A stretch of 64,000 bases of DNA from Clostridiaceae bacterium Marseille-Q4143 (lineage in GTDB: Bacteria; Bacillota; Clostridia; Lachnospirales; Lachnospiraceae): contig CP073693.1 in NCBI GenBank assembly GCA_018228645.1, positions 496,001 through 560,000 on the forward strand, given 5' to 3'. The notes under the pieces are model-generated. The model made no database searches. It saw only the letters and a list, made by a program, of their open reading frames with translations, and was not told where the DNA came from. Position numbers and translations under genes: made by a program. Below are positions 59,710 through 64,000 of the stretch, in pieces; the first letter of the stretch is position 1; each line of letters starts with the position of its first letter.

Positions 59710-61585
59710 GTAGTCGAGTAGACTTACACCTCACAATGTAAGCCCCTCACAGAACCGTACGTGCGGCTTTCCCGCATACGGCTCTTCATAATAATATTTA
59801 CAGTCTCAAAACAAGCTGACATAAATCTTTGGCATTGCCAATGGATAATATTTCAGCATTTCAATGAATCCTTCTCTTGTATAACTCTTTCTGTCACTTC
59901 GTCTATTCAGCACCTTAAACAGAAGTTCTCTCACTTGTTGTTTGTAGTTTGAAATCATTCTGCCATTAAAACTTATGCCATAGTACCTATAATGACCTAT
60001 TAGTTTCAGATTTAGCATACCCATTAGTTTCTTTAGCGGTTGGTCTCTGTTTGCGTATAACCACACTTTTATGTCTCGAATTTTCTGTCTGAATTTCTTA
60101 GAACTTGTCTTTGGCATTATATATGGCATGCCTTTGCGTGAACGTCCACAATAGAACGTGAATCCCAGAAAATCAAATGTTTGTAATCTGATACACTCAC
60201 CGCTCTTTTGCTTTGCCCTTGCAATATAAGCACCGCTTTGTAAGAGACGACTTTTACTATCTTCTAATTGCAAACCGAACTTTTCCATTCGTTCTTTAAG
60301 AAGCTTGTAGTAATTTTCTGCTTCCCATTTATATTGAAATCCTGCAACAAAATCATCTGCATATACAATCAAAAAGTTATCACCCTTGCATTCCTTGGTA
60401 ATAATAAACTTATACCAAAGTGTCAATACATTATGCATATATATGTTTGCAAGGATTGGACTTATGATATTACCCTGTGCTGAACCTTCTTCATTCAACA
60501 TCAGTTCGCCATCATCTAACACTCCCACTTTAAGGTACTTCTTAACCAGACCGATTATGTTAGGGTCTTTGATATAGAGATAGAGAAACTTGATAATCCA
60601 TTCATGTTTCATGTGGTCGAAGAAGCCTTTGATGTCAGCGTCCACAATATAACATATCTTCGTATTGTTTAAGCTCTTATACAGTTCTTTTATTGCGTTA
60701 TGGCATCCTCGATTTGGTCTGAATCCGTACATGCAGTTCAGAAATCTCGGTTCATAGATAGCTTCCAGTATCTTCTTTAATGCTAATTGGACTATTTTGT
60801 CCTCATAGCACGCAATTCCTAATGGTCGAAGTTTTCCATTGCTTTTCGGGATATATACCCTAATTGATGGCTGTGGTTTGTATGATTTTCTTTTCAGTCT
60901 TTCTACCAAGTCATCTATGTTTTGCCCCAGATTTCTCCCGTATTCTTTCTTAGTAATCTCATCAACACCGACTGCTTTGTTTCCGTCTAATTCTTTGTGA
61001 CATTGCAAAAGCATTTCTTTATTGATTAGATGATACAACGATGTGAACTCTGGTCTCGGCGAATTTGCCGATATTTCTGCTATTCTTTCTAATTTCGTTT
61101 CCATCAATACCTCCGTCCCTGAGTACGGTTGATGTGTCCTCAGAAAGACCATTATTATGTAGCTCCCTTTCCTCCGTTGGCATTACCCAACTTCTTCAGT
61201 ACTATGAAGCTATCCGACTGCCTGTTGTTCTTTTGGCATTCTCCCGTTTTGCAGTTGTTTGCCATACTTGCAATGACAAGAAACAACAGGCTCTCCCCAG
61301 TTGACTGAATAGTCACAATGTAAAACATAAAGTGCTCTTTGACCCCGCAGAAGCAAACCATTTCTCACCAATGCGAATTGATTTGTATTGCTTTCCGTCG
61401 AAATTAAAACGTCAGCCTTCCAGATATCAAAATTTCGAGGCTCAATCACACTCTCTATTTTCTCGCTGTCTACGCTTAGCAACTACCATTACTGGCAGTC
61501 ACCCAAGACTCGCTACTGGCGGTTGGTTAGACCTTACCAGACAGGCATTCCACCTGCTAGACTACTCGCCCTTGTCTGGGCGCAC
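59710..61585 (-). mobile_element. Group II intron with encoded reverse transcriptase
   Basis: The 5' end on the minus strand reads GTGCGCCCAGAC (first base at 61585), a standard GUGYG intron start, about 480 bases before the RT gene. After the RT stop come domain V (GAGCCGTATGCGGGAAAGCC then GCACGTACGGTTC, near 59754-59788) and a domain VI-like hairpin CTTACA/TGTAAG, ending near CGACTAC at about 59710. The 5' end is firm and the 3' end is good to a few bases. It is inserted downstream of a truncated lipoprotein frame. Confidence 0.88.
59806..61104 (-). CDS. ltrA: Group II intron reverse transcriptase/maturase
   Basis: A 432-residue LtrA-type protein. The RT domain holds the catalytic YADD (FLIVYADDFVAGF) and earlier blocks (IPKSNGKLRPLGI, YGFRPNRGCHNAI, DADIKGFFDHM, EEGSAQGNIISPILANIYM). 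A maturase (X) domain follows at about 330-430 (NLKLIGHYRYYGI). No HNH endonuclease domain is present, so mobility would rely on DNA nicks or forks. The ATG at 61104 has GGAGGTATTG upstream. Confidence 0.95.
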   Translation of the reverse strand: METKLERIAEISANSPRPEFTSLYHLINKEMLLQCHKELDGNKAVGVDEITKKEYGRNLGQNIDDLVERLKRKSYKPQPSIRVYIPKSNGKLRPLGIACYEDKIVQLALKKILEAIYEPRFLNCMYGFRPNRGCHNAIKELYKSLNNTKICYIVDADIKGFFDHMKHEWIIKFLYLYIKDPNIIGLVKKYLKVGVLDDGELMLNEEGSAQGNIISPILANIYMHNVLTLWYKFIITKECKGDNFLIVYADDFVAGFQYKWEAENYYKLLKERMEKFGLQLEDSKSRLLQSGAYIARAKQKSGECIRLQTFDFLGFTFYCGRSRKGMPYIMPKTSSKKFRQKIRDIKVWLYANRDQPLKKLMGMLNLKLIGHYRYYGISFNGRMISNYKQQVRELLFKVLNRRSDRKSYTREGFIEMLKYYPLAMPKIYVSLF

Positions 61586-61634
61586 AAATCCGTTTTGCAG
61601 CAATAGTTACCATAGTACAGCTTTGCTTTTTGCT

Positions 61635-61721
61635 CTAACCTATCGAGATGGAGCAGGCAGTACAAGCCAGCAAAGAAACCGCGATCAGGCAGCATCCAAT
61701 AAATTTCCCAACTCTACGCAT
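61635..61721 (-). CDS. Short lipoprotein-like ORF, probably truncated
   Basis: GTGAGGAAACGGTT precedes an ATG for a 28-residue peptide: basic start, hydrophobic core (CCLIAVSLLACTACS) with lipobox-like LLAC/TAC, then ISIG and TAG. It begins ten bases after the stop of the 98-residue membrane protein and is clearly part of the same operon. A lipoprotein signal with no mature part suggests the original gene was cut short, and the group II intron sits only 50 bases downstream. Confidence 0.5.
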   Translation of the reverse strand: MRRVGKFIGCCLIAVSLLACTACSISIG

Positions 61722-61731
61722 AACCGTTTCC

Positions 61732-62028
61732 TCACTGAACGAAAGCAAGGAACATGGCAAGCGCAACAATTCCCACCATCAGCAGCAGCCAAAAAACGCT
61801 GATTGCAGTTGATACAATATTGATAATGCTGCGGCTTTCCCTGCTCCGCACACATACCACCGAAAGAATCAGACCCAGCAGGACAAAAACGATATTGACT
61901 CCGGCCCAAGCGGTTCGGACTCCATCCGACAGCGAAAGGTGCAGAAGCGATGGGGCAAGAGCCGCCAGCGGTAGGATGCTCACAATGAGCGCAGCGATAC
62001 TAACTGATTGAAGTTTTTTCTTTTCCAT
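61732..62028 (-). CDS. Small membrane protein of the ABC operon
   Basis: A 98-residue protein with three hydrophobic helices (LIVSILPLAALAPSLLHL, VNIVFVLLGLILSVVCV, AISVFWLLLMVGIVALAMFL). The family is not recognised. GAGGTAAAACT precedes the ATG, and the gene starts four bases after the permease stop. Position in the operon suggests a helper or immunity peptide for the transporter. Confidence 0.7.
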   Translation of the reverse strand: MEKKKLQSVSIAALIVSILPLAALAPSLLHLSLSDGVRTAWAGVNIVFVLLGLILSVVCVRSRESRSIINIVSTAISVFWLLLMVGIVALAMFLAFVQ

Positions 62029-62032
62029 AGTT

Positions 62033-62797
62033 TTACCTCATTTCTTTTTTCCCAAATTGGGTGACAGCCAGCGCGAAAAACAGGCCAAACACTACAATCG
62101 CGCATGGCAGGAACGGAAACACCGAAAAAGCGGCGTCGGAAGTTTCTGCTGTAAAGTCATGGAGAGAGCAGGAAACGAGATAACCGCTGTAACAGTACGG
62201 GTAGGCGATCCACAGCGGCGTATTCGCAACCAATACACCGGGAATCACAAGCAGCAGATTTAATCCCACAGAAAGAAGCGGCTTTTCAAACAGCACAGTG
62301 ATGGCCCACATAGCCGCAATGCACGGCAGCATAGTCAGAAACAGCACCAAGCACCATTTCAGAAGATATAGGATCGGCAGGGTTTCTGTTACTCCCATTG
62401 TCTGTGTCGCAATCAACCCAGCGATTACAAATATGACAAGAAACACCACCATCTCCATAAACAGATAAAAGGTAAGCACACAGAATTTGGCAATGGATAA
62501 TGCGCAGCGGCTGACCGGCAGCGCCAGCATTTTCAGAATCCCGTTATTTCCTGTTTCTCGTCCTGCGATCATCACGCAAACCACGATCATGCTGAATGGA
62601 AGCAGATAGTAGGCGTAAACAAGCGCACTTTGAATAAACATGGCAGGCCACGCATTGGTGTATTCCGGTGTAAAGTAGTTGCTCAAACTCGCAACCCCGG
62701 AAACCACCACCAATAAAGGTGCAATAAAAATCAGGGGGACGATTTTGGAGCGTTTTACTTTCATAAACTCGATTTTGAGTAAATCCAAAAAGCTCAT
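62033..62797 (-). CDS. ABC permease, lantibiotic-immunity (MutE/EpiE-like) type
   Basis: A 254-residue six-helix permease that begins LLKIEFMKVKRSKIVPLIFI, a start shared by lantibiotic-immunity and bacitracin-type permeases. It has YFTPEYTNAWPAMFIQSA and the conserved GRETGNNGILKMLALPVSR loop. With a second permease and a BcrA-like ATPase upstream it should form a two-permease exporter that clears antimicrobial peptides from the membrane. No lantibiotic gene is seen in the window. Confidence 0.83.
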   Translation of the reverse strand: MSFLDLLKIEFMKVKRSKIVPLIFIAPLLVVVSGVASLSNYFTPEYTNAWPAMFIQSALVYAYYLLPFSMIVVCVMIAGRETGNNGILKMLALPVSRCALSIAKFCVLTFYLFMEMVVFLVIFVIAGLIATQTMGVTETLPILYLLKWCLVLFLTMLPCIAAMWAITVLFEKPLLSVGLNLLLVIPGVLVANTPLWIAYPYCYSGYLVSCSLHDFTAETSDAAFSVFPFLPCAIVVFGLFFALAVTQFGKKEMR

Positions 62798-62813
62798 TTC
62801 TTATTATCCCTCC

Positions 62814-63539
62814 TTACTCGTAGCGTCTGTACTTCGCCAGCCACAAGCCCACAGCAAGGAACAACAGTGTTTCCACCAAAGCGACAAGGGCAACCGTCGA
62901 ATCAGGCTGGGCGCTCATGGCTACTGCTGGTTTCAGAATAATCACAAAAGGATGCACCAGCAAAAGCGTCAGCCCCGAATTTGCAAGGGCCATACCACTC
63001 AGAAAACCGGCAACACCAATTCCAAGCGGCACCCACATATTTTCAAAGCGCGAGGAAATCAGCAGCATAAACGACAGTACCGGCATGGATGTGAGAAAAG
63101 AGTATCCGGCAAAGCGTACCAGCGTACCCATCTCAAATGCTCCGTCCGGCAAGTCCGTCATTCCGATCTGTGCAAGTGCCAGGTTTTGCAGCACGATTGC
63201 AACCAAAAACATGACCGTCAGAATCAGAAATTTGCACAGATACATGACTGGGACGCTGACGGGAAGCATATACATCTTCTTTACGGCACTTCCCTTAAAT
63301 TCCATGTTGTAGATCATGCAGGTAGCAACCACGATACCGAACAGATTCAGCACCATAATCATGCCGTAGAGCTGGGTCAACAAGACATCCATCGGGGCCA
63401 GCGGCAGATTCAGAAGTGTGTCTTTCCGCACAATGAAATTGACAAATGCGTAGGCGGCTCCCAAGACACCAACGGCCAGCAGCACAGGAATCACGCCGGT
63501 TCGCTTTTCTTTCCGAAGTTCGATTGCCAGCGTTTTCAT
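62814..63539 (-). CDS. ABC permease, lantibiotic-immunity (MutG-like) type
   Basis: A 241-residue permease with six helices (IELRKEKRTGVIPVLLAVGVLG at the start; YGMIMVLNLFGIVVATCMIYN; the FKGSAVKKMYMLPVSVPVMYL loop). It pairs with the permease downstream, 16 bases away. The start overlaps the ATPase stop by four bases. Confidence 0.82.
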   Translation of the reverse strand: MKTLAIELRKEKRTGVIPVLLAVGVLGAAYAFVNFIVRKDTLLNLPLAPMDVLLTQLYGMIMVLNLFGIVVATCMIYNMEFKGSAVKKMYMLPVSVPVMYLCKFLILTVMFLVAIVLQNLALAQIGMTDLPDGAFEMGTLVRFAGYSFLTSMPVLSFMLLISSRFENMWVPLGIGVAGFLSGMALANSGLTLLLVHPFVIILKPAVAMSAQPDSTVALVALVETLLFLAVGLWLAKYRRYE

Positions 63540-64000
63540 AATTTTGCCCTCTGCTTTCTGTCCATGTTATCTTTCTCAACCATAGAAAGGAACACATCTT
63601 CCAGATTGTCCGCAGCGAAGCCGGATTGCAGGGCGTATTGACGCAGATCATTCATGCTTCCCTCAAACAGCAGCCGCCCGTGGTTGAGAATCCCAATGTC
63701 ATCTGCAATCAATTCGATTTCAGACAGCATATGGGACGAGATCAGCACCGTGCAGTCGTAAAGACTGGGCAAGGATTTTACCAGATTGCGGATTTCGTGG
63801 ATACCAGACGGGTCAAGACCGTTTGTGGGTTCATCCAAAATCAGAATCGGCGGACGCCCCAAGAGCGCCCCGGCAAGGCCCAAGCGTTGCTTCATTCCCA
63901 GCGAATACTGTTTTGCCAGCCGGTCGCCAAACTCGGTCAGCCCTACCAGTTCCAGAGCATCTTCCACATCCGCTTTCAGCAGTCCCAAAATGCGGCGGAT
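63536..64000 (-). CDS. ABC transporter ATPase, partial (runs off the window)
   Basis: The C-terminal ~154 residues of a BcrA/MutF-type ATPase. Visible are the signature YSLGMKQRLGLAGALLG, Walker B ILILDEPTNGLDP and the H-loop LISSHMLSEIE. The Walker A part lies beyond the right edge. The frame is open to base 64000. It would drive the two permeases downstream. Confidence 0.9.
   Translation of the reverse strand: MRRILGLLKADVEDALELVGLTEFGDRLAKQYSLGMKQRLGLAGALLGRPPILILDEPTNGLDPSGIHEIRNLVKSLPSLYDCTVLISSHMLSEIELIADDIGILNHGRLLFEGSMNDLRQYALQSGFAADNLEDVFLSMVEKDNMDRKQRAKL

Overview
The window looks like chromosome of a low-to-mid GC Gram-positive anaerobe of the class Clostridia, probably a gut Lachnospiraceae. 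This is inferred from the purine-rich AGGAGG-type ribosome sites, the SLH-anchored giant surface protein, the LytTR/GHKL signalling, the rubredoxin plus hemerythrin pair, the MptD-type ECF module and the group II intron. No rRNA, tRNA or CRISPR array was recognised.

Layout. 0-7.3 kb: an NhaC-type antiporter; a three-gene overlapping unit (two lipoproteins and a membrane-embedded LuxR regulator); a zinc-ribbon protein and a small membrane protein. 7.3-10.6 kb: a glucose/GlcNAc-type PTS enzyme II and its BglG-type antiterminator, with a clear RAT/terminator switch in the leader. 10.7-15.5 kb: small accessory genes (two GNATs, an orphan HEPN-like protein, a TetR-KTR pair with a near-ideal promoter/operator, VOC protein, peptide deformylase, Tag glycosylase). 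15.7-21.4 kb: a radical-SAM pair with a flavin reductase and divergent HxlR regulator, then three tandem SIR2-like genes. The middle SIR2 gene has an in-frame TAG at the codon equivalent to the catalytic Gln/Glu of its neighbours.

21.4-35.8 kb: an island between two stretches that look like mobile-element debris. It holds a 2,526-residue SLH protein, two degenerate receiver-like proteins, and a LytTR regulator / surface protein / GHKL kinase operon with a direct-repeat promoter site. 36-39.8 kb: a 25-codon mini-rubredoxin, an AlbA-type ATPase-like regulator, and a nucleotidyltransferase/winged-helix pair that resembles a toxin-antitoxin module. 40-47.3 kb: an AraC regulator, two ABC exporter-type half transporters, an MptD-type S component, EcfT and a dual ECF ATPase split by an in-frame TGA. 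47.6-54.5 kb: a tightly packed minus-strand cluster of methyltransferases, two hydrolases, a ketopantoate-reductase-like enzyme, an ATC-hydrolase-like protein and a membrane protein. The AraC unit and this cluster carry the same leader architecture (GCCGCA/TGCGGC hairpin, then GTTAG-N6-CTAAC), so I propose they are co-regulated and work together, perhaps making and moving a small molecule.

55-64 kb: rubredoxin and bacteriohemerythrin behind a consensus promoter; a scrap zone (truncated macro domain, relic copy of the winged-helix gene, frameshifted gene); an IS3-family element lying between an XRE-TM gene and a membrane-protein gene that may be its other half; a group II intron; and a lantibiotic-immunity-style ABC transporter operon that runs off the right edge.
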